The position numbers and the translations under genes were made by a program. A stretch of DNA of 64,000 nt from Hemicentrotus pulcherrimus (taxonomy: Eukaryota > Echinodermata > Echinoidea > Camarodonta > Strongylocentrotidae): positions 208,796 through 272,795 of the forward strand of contig BEXV01000008.1 in NCBI GenBank assembly GCA_003118195.1. Reading direction: 5' to 3'. Under the pieces are notes generated by a model that saw nothing but the letters and a program-made list of their open reading frames with translations, was not told the origin of the DNA and ran no database searches. Shown here in pieces: positions 26,601 through 38,623 of the stretch (its first letter is position 1; each line of letters opens with the position of its first letter).

Positions 26601-29600
26601 TTCACATAAAGTCTGGAGGTCAGGCTAAAAGTCGCCTGTCTTTCTTTCTATGTTGTCAGAAAGCACTTGTAAACAAAGGCAGTTGCTCTGTCTGATGGCG
26701 TGATGACATGGTAATCTATAGGCCCATGTAGGAGTGACCCTAGCTAGTGACATACATGAAACATTAATGGAAATCAAGTTGTCGAAAAACAAACAAACAC
26801 ATACTCGAAAAAACGAAAGAAAATACAATAACAACAACATAATGATAATAATAATGCATTAATATTTATACAATCATAATTAAACAAATTATAATAATAA
26901 TCAAGACCATTTTTAATAATAATAACAATGATATTGCATGGTTCTAGAAAATTATAATTTGATAATGACAATATCAATATAATATACATAGGCCTAGTTA
27001 ACAACTAACTTATTTATAGTATTTCCAAGTTTTGTTATTTTACGTGTATGTTCAGATAAAAATTACTTGTCCCGATTTCTGTTTCTTGAAAATGTAAAAT
27101 ATTAAAGCTTACATCTAAAAGTATCCATCAAAACTGTTTTTTTTTTCTTCATATAAAAGATATTCAAAAGGAACATACACATGTATATAACGCAATATAT
27201 TAGTCTATGATATATGAACGTTTATTTTGGGGGGTAAAACTAGCATGGAAATGTTGATTCCTTGAACAAATTAAAGTGACTGTCGCCATTTCTCACAGAT
27301 TTCCTTTTCTATGAAGTTTATTTCAAATCAATACTACATCTATTTGCTCACTTCTACACTGAAAAAGATTAATTAAAATATTTTGAAATACTGCCCTGAT
27401 CTAAAGATCGGGACGGTTTGAATGTTTATGGTAATTAATCCATTTAACTTATACAAACGGTATAGAAACGGAACTTAGGGTATTGAATGATGCTATTGTG
27501 TATAATAATTGTTTAATTACCATGGCAACTGCCATTCTTCCATGTGTGTTCTTCGTATGAAAAGAATCGCAACAACTTCCGTATTTTTGCTGTCCTATTA
27601 TACACCCGGTTGGGTATGATCAAAATTACCCCCAGCCTAACAAAGCTACACATAATAAACGCAGCATCAAAATCATGAACGGACACATTTGACGTATTTT
27701 CATGTTCTTTTTTCTTTTCTTCATGGGTCTAAACTTTTTTTTTAATCAGTACACCCTCGCAGCCGGGAGCCGCCATAAAGATTTATGACTCCAACAGCAG
27801 GTTGCATCTCGCCTTCTGCTTCATCTCCAGCGTATATAGGCTCTGCTCAGCCCGAGCTCAGGCCTCTAACACGTACTGCATACATCGGGCTTGCCAACTG
27901 CCGGATAAACTGGTCCTATCAACAATACCAATTATACAACCACATGCTCAGTCATTAATTTTGTGGGCTAAATTTGGCGAAAGATTGTAAGATTCACTGC
28001 TTTCCCTAGATTTATTTTTATTCTAAAAATAAATAGCGAAATTGATTTAGGAGTTAATGTTAATTTATCTATGTTGTATGAACTGAAAAACAAACGTACC
28101 CGTTAATATCATACACACATTTAATCAGTGCCTTCGTTAAATGTATAACTGATTTTAATTTCCCAATAATGCCAGCATTTCGATTAAAACAGGTCATTGA
28201 TGCTTTTTGCCGAGATTGTATGATACTCTGTGATATTCTCATAAGATTGAGTGAGCGAAATGTGTTATAAGCTGATCTTAAATTGAAAAACAAAATAAAT
28301 GCAAATCATATTTCTGTCTAATAAAACTATGTAAAAACCTTTATAACTATAAACAGAACTAGAAATAGAATACCAGAATCATTACGTGGAGCGTTTTTCT
28401 TAATATGTTTTTATTTATAGCAGTTCGTGTTACAATGGCCTTCACCTGATTTTATAAACGTTTCCGTTTTATTTTATAAAATCCACCCCAAAAAATATAA
28501 GCAATAATTTACATGCATAATGATAATACATATGTGTGTACCCTTAACACTTTCAAGGTAATGTAAAATCATATTAAACTTACATGAAATGTAAATACTT
28601 GGTTCATTCATCGAAATTAGAGATTTAAGCACAGTCGAATGATCATTAAAATTTAGATTTTTGTTGTATTGCACAAAAACAATAATAATAATAATGATTA
28701 CAACAATATCAAGAATGTTAATGACAATTATAATACTTTTGAGGTCTGTGAATAATTATGAATGACAATGTGAATGGTACTATTGATAATTTGATATATG
28801 TGCTAGGATTTAATTTAACAAATTCGTTTGATAGCTCTCTCTAAAAAAAAATGTACTTAATATTATTGTAGATCAATATACGTCAAGTATTTGGGGAAAA
28901 AATGTATATATACCTGAAATGTTTAATCTTAAATTGTTTGGGTAAAAAATGAGCAAAGCGTCACAAACGCTTGGAAAAGACATACTGGTTGTTTTTTGTA
29001 ATGCTATTCCCATGGATTTTGTACATAATATAATTTTCCATTTTGTAAAGTGATTGGAGTATACTAAACTTGAACTTGAATTTCATTACTTGAAAAAAAG
29101 AGATGTGACGGTAATGTTATACTTTTGACAATATCTTAATTTCCAAAGCTTGCTCCCTCTCATGTTAGGTGCATAATTATTTAAGTAACTAAAATAGATC
29201 AAATATAATATAGTATTACGAGCATAAAGAGAACAAACATGAATGAGTTCCCAGCTCAAATCACTAAGCCAACAACGCGTGAACTTGCCAGACATGATAT
29301 GTAAATAGTCACGTAGATAGGGACCGGGAAACGAACAATTAATCAGTCATGAATTCATTATACTGCCACGTGTTAAAGACAAATAAAAGCGGCATTAAGT
29401 GCGATTCGTCTGTCACAACGACACAAATCCGACGCAATCGTGTAATATAAACATTTATTGCGGGACTATGATTAGACATTTAAAGGCTTTCAACGTCTTC
29501 CAGGTGTTCTAGTACACGCCACGAAGGCGTAGACGAGACAATCTTTTACCATGCATACTGTGATGCATGAACTAGTTAGATGTGTCATGATTATACCATA

Positions 29601-30638
29601 TTAAGCTCCCTAAATGAGGAGGAAAATTAATTTGGTACGTTGAAAACAAGAGACTTTAGGCTCGAGTTTGCTTGTATATTTGGAAATTGAAGTTGAGAAA
29701 ATATATTTCAATTTTCATTTTCTTATTTAGTTTGCCTTGATATTTATGGATAGTAATGAATCTGACGATTAGGTGAGATTACAATTTAACTTCTGATATT
29801 TATAATTTTTTTTTTTTTGCCTTTCTTTTATTCTAAAATTTAGTAAAAAGTTGTGCATAGATAAAATAATGTCACTCTCCAACAGACGAGTCCAGTTTGT
29901 CTCTTAAGCTTGAATTAGCTCTAATGGAGGGGGGGGGGGGCGCTTTGCTTTGGGACAGTGGAAACATACCCAATGCTTGTACTCCTATGTTCGTCGGGAG
30001 ATAGTCGTAACTCAACTTAATCGAATAAAGCTGCAATTTCTTAACACGAAGCGCCATGTAAAACGAGGATCATCCCTCATCTAAAAATATTGGAGAACGC
30101 TCATCCTCTTAAAAGTGCTATAGGGTGAGCCATAAAACACAGAACAAGTTTCTCCATTGCAATTAGTTTTAGGGCAATTAGAAAACAACAAAAATGTGAA
30201 CTTTGCAGTTACTCGCATGTTTGCAAAAAATAATATTTGTCGGCTTTTTACATTCTCTTTTTACAAAAATCACCAAAAGTAACTTGTTGTCCTAAATTTC
30301 TTAGTTTTTCATTTCCTCACCCACACAATGATCAACTGTTGATTTTTATCATATCGCTTGTTAGTACTTCCAATGATAGTGCTTGCTTACTATAGAACTA
30401 ACTTAGTAGAAATTTGAATTATACAATGTACATTTATTATCATGGGAAATCAACGTTTAATACACGGATCATTTAATTGATGTTCGCTTGATATTGATAG
30501 CTTGATCTAAATTATAACAGCTCTCAATTTTTGTTTACACACTGTACAAGATGAAACATTATTCTAATCACCTTTTTACAAGCGGTCCACCTTTCACCAA
30601 GTCCAACAATCTCTCTCCGTTTGTGTCTAATGACCACA
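23661..30638. other. AT-rich non-coding DNA
   Basis: Mostly featureless. An AAT-rich low-complexity zone lies at 26826-26990. A GC-elevated patch at 27760-27960 includes GCGTATATAGGCTC, a possible but unsupported TATA-like sequence near 27830. A possible LINE tail ending AAACTTGAACTTGAATTT lies near 29065-29083. A G10-11 run lies at about 29930-29940. Open frames are all under 100 codons and anonymous. Confidence 0.55.
26826..26990. repeat. AAT/AT-rich low-complexity zone
   Basis: Irregular AATAAT and ATTATAAT units, nearly free of G and C. Confidence 0.75.
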
Positions 30639-30860
30639 TTATCGGCGCCTCTTTACCAATCACAACACAAACCACCCCAAAAGACTATACAACAGAAAAT
30701 CCGACAATATCGCGTTACGAAAAATTATCACCAACTATTAAAATAACTGGGTGGATAACTTCTTGGGCTTATCCTAATATTCCAAGATGGCCCCTCCCAT
30801 TGCACAGACGGGTTGATTACGGAGAATGGTAATTGAAGTAAGGTGATAATTCGTGGATAA
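30639..30860. promoter_or_regulatory. Candidate regulatory element with clustered GATA motifs
   Basis: Six GATAA cores occur in 222 bases: 30639-30643 (-), 30726-30730 (-), 30755-30759 (+), 30770-30774 (-), 30845-30849 (+) and 30856-30860 (+). A CAAGATGGCCCC sequence (YY1/KLF-like) lies at about 30783-30794. By composition roughly one core would be expected. The same region carries a 93-codon open frame on the plus strand (30551-30832) with mixed composition. Frames of that length are expected several times by chance here, so I favour regulation over coding. Confidence 0.35.
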
Positions 30861-33800
30861 TCTCTAAGCGGTGTGCAGCACATCTGATCTCTGATGCAAG
30901 TGGTGACAAAAAGGAACAACGTGTAGGCTGGAAGATAAAAATGTTCTTTCCGCTAATAAGACCTTAAAATTATGGATGAATATTAGGAATTGTATCCATC
31001 TAGGCCATAAGAAGGATTAGATTTAATTGCAGTATACCATGTTTGGTGTTATCCTATATAAAGTAGACCCCTGTATAATTACTTAGTTACGGTACCGCTA
31101 GGTTGTTTGAGTGCCGTTGACCCTACCCCTCTCTCTACTCTTCTATCTTCTATCAGTATATGACAGGAGGAATAATTTAGCTGATTCATTCAATGCCTAT
31201 CCTTAAGCAAAATGATATACCTAATAACTTATCATGTTATATACCTTTAACAGATTTGAATTCAAAGTTTGATAAATCATCTTTCAGAATTTGCATATTA
31301 TTGTGTTATTAGCATGTTTAGCAAACAATGTTCGAAAAAATATAGACAGAATCAGGTAAAATTATGATCAGGCCTATGCATTCCTATTTGTAACATTAAG
31401 TCACACAATTCCACGAGTACCCTAGTTTGCCCTTTATATATTTAGAAGGAAAAAAATAGATACACAAATAATCCAGATTAGTCAGTATAGAGGAAAGATC
31501 TGACGATTAATGTTATGAAAGTTACAATGTGAAATCTTGTCATTGCAAGAGAATGTCATCCCTTTTTGACCATGCCTACATTTGAGTACAATTTCAAATG
31601 CAGATTATAACCTCTAATTCCTTTCCTTTGCAGTTTAGGTGGATAACGAAATAAAATTTAGCAAATTACTGTAATGTCAGGAATTTGGTAAATAATTTGG
31701 AGAAAAAAAAACAACAAATGCTGCTGAAGATGCAAAGAAAGAAGATGCAATTAGTTCACATAAAGGAAATATAGCTTTCGAGCATTTTTAGATTACCCCA
31801 TCCTTTACTTTCCAAGTTGTAATCTACCGGTAAATTCTACCTTTGCCCGGATCCTATTAAAATTAAAGGAATAGACAGAAAACGTCAAGGGTAACATAAG
31901 GGAAAAATGGAGCACACAGGTCTGAGATGGAGACAAAAAATACAAAATGGAGGAAGGTGATGTTTTAAGTGGGATGACTTAAAAACGTACCCGGGGCAAC
32001 CCAGCTCCCTTCATCTTCTATATACTCCCACTGTAAGTTTTACATTACATACTCCAAGGCAGCCACTCTGCTCTGGTCGGCGATGCCTTTGAATTCATTC
32101 CAGAAAAGGAGATATTTTGCTCACACAAAGTGCCAGATAAAGTGGTTTGATTGATATTTTGTCTTCAAAGAAATGGTAAAATGGCAGATGACCTTTAATT
32201 GGGATGTGACAACAGGTTTTCAGAATGATTAGTTGTGTTTATGCGCTCTAATTTATTAATGATGATAATATAAACGTAGTTACAAATATGTCCGTGATGA
32301 ATTAGCTGTGACATGCACAATAAGCTGACTTGGTGCATTAACTTGGATAATTATGAATATTGAATGATATAAGAGGAATTTTGATCAAAATAATTATATC
32401 AAATGAATTATTCCGAAAAAAAGAACACGATGGCAACTATATTATTTAAAAAACAACCCAAGGGCCATTTCGATACCCTATTGTACCACTAAAATTGTGC
32501 TCGGATTACGTAATACGTCACTGCAATGTCCGCACATTTTGTTTAGGTGACGTAGAAGGCTATTACAAATATATTAGGTTGTTATTTCAAAAATAGTAGT
32601 TGTTGTTTGAAATGTTCACAGATATTTTAAAGATATTAATAATAATGAGTATGAACGGATACACCTTTTGATATGCCCATGATGACTATCACTTCGTTTT
32701 CAAAGAGCATCTTCCAATCACAGAATACTTGCTGTATGAAGCTGCCGACAGCGAGAAAAATCTAGTGCTTCCTTCGTGATCCCACCTTTAACCCCCTGAT
32801 ACCATTCTATCATTGCCACGCCATATCATGTACACGTTATCACAACATGACATTAATACGAGCTATCAAAGTAGTTTATTCGCACTTAACAGTCGGGCTC
32901 CATGTATGACGAACACCATCACTCATTAACACCGCTAATCGAACTACCTTCTATCACAATATCCTTTTCTCCAGGAGTTTCCATCAGATCAACTTTGTTC
33001 GGAGGAAAATGTTCGCTATCTTTTGTATAAATGAGGCGGCAGAGTACATTTTCATGGCTCATACAACTGTGTAAAGTGAACTCGGTTGGCTACTTACAGT
33101 AAGACTAGCTATGTAGAAGTGAAATTTTATTAAACGGCTTGGGAAAGACTAAATTTGTTCTCTAGGAAGCGCGCGCAAAAGTTTTCACAAAATGGCGCAC
33201 ACGATTCAGGTTCTGCTGGGACTATCATCCTCGACAGCCTTCTCAGTGACACTCTTTGTCGAGGATGAACGATTTGAAAGATAATCCCAATAATGAGTAA
33301 TCCAGACGGCTTCATGAAGCCGGTGAATGAACACGTTTATAAGGCCAACCCTCCCATGTGCAAACCCATGTCTTCATGTACAAGAACATTTATGTCAAGT
33401 CATCGCGATTCGTATTGATGTAGATGCGGGGACGTATTTGTTCTAACAGTCATGTGATCATATTGCAATTTTAAAGGGGATGCATACAATTTGAGATAGA
33501 AAATATACCGTGTTTCATATATATTAATATTCTTTAATTCAACAGAAAACCCTTGAAACAGATTACCACGTTTTTAGTAGTAATACATCGTAACTCCTTG
33601 GTCGTACATTGCTGAGTCAGAAGGAGAAAAAAGAGATCGTTCCAGCTCTTCTAACCACATTCATATATATACATTACAGTATGTAATCGGACATTTATTC
33701 ATTTTAAGACTATTTGAATAGTTTGTTCCAGCTTATTTTAAAAAAATGTAATTTGGAATTTACAAGGTATATATGGTAAGTATAAAACAAAATTATTGTC

Positions 33801-35040
33801 AGTGCGCTAGAATTTACACGGCAATGCACACAATGGCCACTGAAGAATTATGAGTTTTTCCCTGGCATTGGATATTCTATTTGCTCTACTCCTAAATGTT
33901 TCAAACCAAAATGGATAGATAAATAGATACATAAATCAATAAATGAACAGAACAGAACTTTTAAATCAGTGTACATATACAAAACAAAAACAAAAAAAAA
34001 ACGGTTTAAGTTTTCCTAGAGTACCAACCCTCTACACAATGTCAATAATATTATAGTGCAACGGTATAACAGATAAATTGAAGGTTTTCAAAACATTGTT
34101 CTACAAACTTACGATTTAAATTTAAAGAGAAAGAAAACAAAGCATATTTTCCTTATATATTCAAGTAAATGTTCAAGTTCATCAATATTGCAATTTCTGT
34201 GTCTAAATTTCAATTCGTCAATTCGGGTTTTTATCAAATGCAGACAAATTTAAAAGATGATACATGAATGAGGTCCTAAGACTAAAACATGTGATACAAT
34301 GTTTATAATAATGGGTAACACTATACAAATAAACAAGATACACGATACAAAAATTAAACAGTATAGTCTGCATATTGAAAATATATATACCTAGTGAATC
34401 AATAGCCTTATGATTTAGCCAATGCATCGTGCCGGAGTATTAGTAAGCATAAATTCACGATGATCAAGTTTCAACCTGACCCCAGCCTTATGCTCATTTT
34501 CCTCCGAGATAGCTTAATTTAAAAATATATCTTTTACAGAAGTACGTTTTGTTTAAGCACATGGCGGTATCGGGTATGCATCCCTTCTCTCCGCACCAGT
34601 GCTGAGATTAAGATAGATGTACCTCAAATTGAAAAGGCTCAGTTTACCTGGTAGACGGATTGGTATTAAAATACCCAGTCATGTTGATGTGCCCCCCCCC
34701 CCCCCCCCGTAGAATGGAAATTCCGACGTTAACTTTGGGGAATTGATACTGAAGCTACATGAACATGAAATTATTATATATATTATTTTGTTATATACAT
34801 CAGTTAGTAAGTTAAAAGACCGCTTCATGTATGTATTTAGAATCTGTATGAATGCTATGTTTACATACTTGTTTTGATATAGATTCATCTACATTATTTG
34901 CATTTATGTCTATAGTATTCATACTGTCAAAGTTTTGTTTATACACATTTTTTTGTCAACTCTCCGGATTGAAAAGAAATGTAGGCTATTCAATTATCGA
35001 AAACATCGACTGAAGAAGTCTGACAATGAAATCATCTCTA
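30861..35040. other. AT-rich non-coding DNA
   Basis: No gene or clear repeat copy was recognised. A C17 homopolymer lies at 34692-34708. The patch at 33130-33330 is slightly richer in GC. Confidence 0.55.
34692..34708. repeat. Poly-C run, 17 bases
   Basis: One of the longest C/G homopolymers in the window. It is a likely site of sequencing length error. Confidence 0.85.
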
Positions 35041-35219
35041 AAAGGAATTAGAGGGCTTAATATGATAAATCAGTCCTTTCTATTTTGCAGTTTTGTGCAA
35101 CAGGTCCAACAATTCAATTACCCCTCTGGCACTATCCCGCTATTAATCATCCAGGTAATAATTGTGAAGCCGGAATTGAACCCCTGTATATATCATTTCT
35201 GATTGTCTTTTTCCTGCAG

Positions 35220-35267
35220 TTTCTGAAGTTGATGACGACTCGGTTTCACGCTTGGACGGCAAAGAAG
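35220..35267 (+). CDS. Candidate 48-base microexon
   Basis: A very good acceptor (GATTGTCTTTTTCCTGCAG, ending at 35219) is followed by 48 bases to an AAG|GTG donor. In the +2 phase it reads SEVDDDSVSRLDGKE, acidic and without low-complexity DNA. The length is a multiple of three and both ends would be phase 1. The same frame stays open past the donor to a stop near 35333, so it might instead be a terminal exon. No family is recognised, and the surrounding GC-elevated DNA (35080-35910) has several other open frames, so a false positive is quite possible. Confidence 0.18.
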
Positions 35268-36132
35268 GTGTTAAATGTTGGCGAAACGTCGGGGGGAAGG
35301 GATGGAGGACCGGGACTGAAAACCAGGCTGTGTGACGGCGTTGACTGATGTGATCCGTAGCAAAGCGACAAAGATGGGTTGATGAATGAAATGCACGTCT
35401 TCACGAGATAGCACGTCCCCAAGTGGATTCAGCCAATCAGAGATCGAGCAGTGTAGTTCATGGTGGAAAGTTCACGCCGCGCTTTTTTCTGTATCATACG
35501 ATGGAAGACTTCCTGGGTCGTCTGCTCCTCTGATTGTAGAATGCACACGGAAGAGAACAGAAGTGGGTCAAGTCTGCTAATGGCATGCAAGAAGCTGCAT
35601 GCATCCTCTGAGTTCCTCTCACCCTTCTTGACATCCTCCTCCTCCTAGGGTCATCATTTTCACCTGCCAAGTGTCCATCTCTGGTCTGGCCATGACGGTG
35701 ACCAACAGACAGCGGCCATTCTCTCTCAACACCCGGATGGGCTATCCATTACAGCTCATTAAGTCCCATGATATGATATGCCGGGATTTCGTTACAAAAT
35801 TAGTTTGTGTGGGCACTCCGAGGATTCTCCAAGGATCACCAGAGCTTATTGGGAAACAAAGTTTCGCGGCAGATACTCGTTATCCCCCCGTAAGCTTCCT
35901 GTCCGGATAGGGTCTTAAATAGACCTCTTTATTTTTGGTTTCAGAGTCACGGATTGATGAGCGTCAAAGAAATGAGCAACGCAAATGAATCGTCTGATTC
36001 TCTTTCTTTCTCCTTCTTCGTTTTAATGAAGATGAATAGAAGGAATGGCTTAAGGACTGATGATGAACGGTTGACCATGTGAGGATGATTCAACAGAACT
36101 AACTGTTTGCTGATTGTATGATGCAATTTTTT
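35268..36132. other. GC-elevated non-coding DNA before the gap
   Basis: Open frames of 62-79 codons overlap in different phases at 35386-35910, with no recognisable domains. Sequence quality ends at the gap. Confidence 0.4.
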
Positions 36133-37023
36133 NNNNNNNNNNNNNNNNNNNNNNNNNNNNNNNNNNNNNNNNNNNNNNNNNNNNNNNNNNNNNNNNNNNN
36201 NNNNNNNNNNNNNNNNNNNNNNNNNNNNNNNNNNNNNNNNNNNNNNNNNNNNNNNNNNNNNNNNNNNNNNNNNNNNNNNNNNNNNNNNNNNNNNNNNNNN
36301 NNNNNNNNNNNNNNNNNNNNNNNNNNNNNNNNNNNNNNNNNNNNNNNNNNNNNNNNNNNNNNNNNNNNNNNNNNNNNNNNNNNNNNNNNNNNNNNNNNNN
36401 NNNNNNNNNNNNNNNNNNNNNNNNNNNNNNNNNNNNNNNNNNNNNNNNNNNNNNNNNNNNNNNNNNNNNNNNNNNNNNNNNNNNNNNNNNNNNNNNNNNN
36501 NNNNNNNNNNNNNNNNNNNNNNNNNNNNNNNNNNNNNNNNNNNNNNNNNNNNNNNNNNNNNNNNNNNNNNNNNNNNNNNNNNNNNNNNNNNNNNNNNNNN
36601 NNNNNNNNNNNNNNNNNNNNNNNNNNNNNNNNNNNNNNNNNNNNNNNNNNNNNNNNNNNNNNNNNNNNNNNNNNNNNNNNNNNNNNNNNNNNNNNNNNNN
36701 NNNNNNNNNNNNNNNNNNNNNNNNNNNNNNNNNNNNNNNNNNNNNNNNNNNNNNNNNNNNNNNNNNNNNNNNNNNNNNNNNNNNNNNNNNNNNNNNNNNN
36801 NNNNNNNNNNNNNNNNNNNNNNNNNNNNNNNNNNNNNNNNNNNNNNNNNNNNNNNNNNNNNNNNNNNNNNNNNNNNNNNNNNNNNNNNNNNNNNNNNNNN
36901 NNNNNNNNNNNNNNNNNNNNNNNNNNNNNNNNNNNNNNNNNNNNNNNNNNNNNNNNNNNNNNNNNNNNNNNNNNNNNNNNNNNNNNNNNNNNNNNNNNNN
37001 NNNNNNNNNNNNNNNNNNNNNNN
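36133..37023. other. Assembly gap (891 N)
   Basis: A continuous run of N. Open frames that span it are artefacts. Confidence 0.99.
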
Positions 37024-37194
37024 TAAAGTTATACATGAGACTCTGGAAAGTGGTCTTTGCCGAAATTGATTTGTTTATTCGTGTTTACAAGGCTTACTTC
37101 GTGGAAAAAGGAAAGAAATGTCATCAACCGTTTGATTTTTACAGTAATGCATGTGTAAAAATGCAAAAACATATCTATTAATAAAAGTTTTTAG

Positions 37195-37264
37195 TATATG
37201 TAAATGTGTTAAGGTATTGGATGAAAGTGAAAATGATGGAGAAGTAAATTTTGAAAGCGCCTGC
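37195..37264 (+). CDS. Candidate exon just after the assembly gap
   Basis: A modest acceptor (AAAAGTTTTTAG, ending 37194) leads to 70 bases ending at a consensus donor TGC|GTAAGT (37265). In the open frame the end reads KVLDESENDGEVNFESAC, charged and compositionally protein-like. The frame extends upstream to an ATG at 37151, so the 5' boundary is uncertain. The neighbouring gap could hide a partner exon. No family is recognised. The donor is the strongest part of the evidence. Confidence 0.2.
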
Positions 37265-37680
37265 GTAAGTACAATCTTTCAAGTTCATAGATCTATAACT
37301 ATTAACATTCCAACATGTTCTCTTAACATTCATGTCAACTCTTTAAACTTAACGCATTTCCCAACCAGATTACCCCATTACCTCATGTTAATTCATTAAT
37401 TAGTTACAACCCTGTCTTGCACTTTCAGCTTCCCTCAAGGGACTTTTGGGTAGGTGTACTAAAAGATGGCTTTATTCCACGCAGTTGTCTCTTGACACCT
37501 CGAGATAGAACCCGAGTTAATAATCCCAAATGAACTCAGAAGAACGTCCTGTTTTTACGCCCCAATCCCTGTTGACGCAACCAGCTATTAAGAATCTCTT
37601 GCCCTTCAACTTTCCCCCTTTCCGTCCTCTGCTCCCCTCTCCCCCCTTTTCCGTCCTCTTCTGATCATGTCTTGATAAAA
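37265..37680. other. Non-coding DNA between exon candidate and promoter-like region
   Basis: It changes from AT-rich to pyrimidine-rich towards 37620-37665. An AAG|GTGAGT donor-like site occurs at about 37694, but in-frame stops precede it, so it could at most end an untranslated exon. Confidence 0.4.
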
Positions 37681-38050
37681 GAAGTAAGAAGAAGGTGAGT
37701 TAATGAGGGGGTATGTAAATGAAACGAGCTTCTCGCGAGAGTATCGTCGAAGAGAGAAAGAAACCGACTTCCACTACTCTGTCGTTTGCTGACGAATTTG
37801 GCATCGATGGGGAGTTGGGTGCTGGTGAGATAAGGATGTCGAAGATTAGACGTTCCGTTGGAATCTGAGGCTTCGATTTCGCGTGGAGGATCCTGCGCTT
37901 GGTTTTGGCGGGAAAGATCCTATCTCCTGTCAGACCTTAGTCATCTTTGACAGATGGATGGCCCGGATGTTCGACAGGGAGAGGGGAGAAGAAACGGCTT
38001 CCATGTTCCCCATCCCTCACACATCATGGAATGTACCTTGGCTGTAAGGT
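37681..38050. promoter_or_regulatory. Promoter-like island with TCTCGCGAGA palindrome and E2F site
   Basis: TCTCGCGAGA at 37731-37740 is an exact copy of the palindromic CpG-promoter element bound in vertebrates by BANP. TTTTGGCGGGAAA at 37903-37915 is a textbook E2F site. Both are typical of proximal promoters of housekeeping or cell-cycle genes and are rare by chance in AT-rich DNA. The island is CpG-containing. Another promoter-like cluster follows at 38380-38540. Transcription direction is not determined. Confidence 0.4.
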
Positions 38051-38370
38051 ACCCCTCTTCCTCGCTAACCAAAACCCTCATGGGGAAGAGAGAAAAAAAG
38101 ACATGAGAATTAAAAACAGTTATAACTCAAATATATTTACTTAAGACAAAAATAAAACAAAAGGAAAACGAAAAAAAGAAAAGAAATGACCAATGATAAA
38201 TAAAATTCTGTGGCCAATAAAGGCGACGAGTAATGACTTTTTAAATATTTTCCGAAATAGATGAGCAAATATATTTACTATTTGTTGTGATACTAACACG
38301 ATAAAAGTTTCATCAAAGTGCCACAGAACGGACGAGATAACAAAGGGAGGGTTAGTTAAAATGCAATGGT
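38051..38370. other. A-rich spacer between two promoter-like clusters
   Basis: A-rich sequence at 38090-38220 without recognised features. Confidence 0.5.
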
Positions 38371-38540
38371 GTGAAAGGAATCGATTTCAAATCGATAAAA
38401 AGTGCACGGCGAGCAAGGAGTAGAAAATGACCAATGAGAGCTCGTCTTGCGCGCGTGCGCACAAGAGTCACTTTACCATTGACCAATGAGCGCGACGCCA
38501 TTAGCAGAAGAAGACATTCTTCTCGTCGCCAACATGGATC
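38371..38540. promoter_or_regulatory. TATA-less promoter-like cluster: ATCGAT palindrome, two CCAAT boxes, NRF1-like and YY1-like sites
   Basis: In order: a perfect 17-base palindrome ATCGATTT-C-AAATCGAT (38380-38396) carrying Cut/Onecut or DREF-type cores; TGACCAATGAG (38428-38438, NF-Y box); GCGCGTGCGC (38451-38460, NRF1-like); TTGACCAATGAG (about 38479-38490, second NF-Y box); and GCCATT (38497-38502, YY1-like in reverse). The CCAAT boxes are 52 bases apart, on the same strand, and flank the NRF1-like site. This arrangement is typical of CpG promoters in animals. An ATG in good context (AACATGG, 38534) follows. Confidence 0.45.
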
Positions 38541-38623
38541 ATCGCATTTTCGGTAGGAAACAAGAAACAAGTCCGACAGACGAGGAAATTGTCCAATTAG
38601 GAGTTGTCATACTCTCATCTTGA
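38534..38623 (+). CDS. Short ATG frame downstream of promoter-like cluster
   Basis: Twenty-nine codons starting MDHRIFGRKQ, with A at -3 and G at +4 of the ATG. A CGG|GTAGGA-like donor at 38553 could end a first coding exon after six or seven residues. The only reason to list it is its position behind the CCAAT/NRF1 cluster; there is no family match. It may be a first exon, an upstream ORF or nothing. Confidence 0.12.
   Translation: MDHRIFGRKQETSPTDEEIVQLGVVILSS

Noticed and set aside
27802..27990. TATA-like GTATATAGG with short downstream frame
   Set aside because: A single AT-rich motif without other promoter signals; the frame has no family match.
35155..35190. Box B-like GGTTCAATTCC on the minus strand, suggesting a tRNA or SINE
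   Set aside because: No box A at the proper distance and no cloverleaf can be drawn.
36050..37181. Open frames of 302-355 codons
   Set aside because: They consist almost entirely of the N gap.
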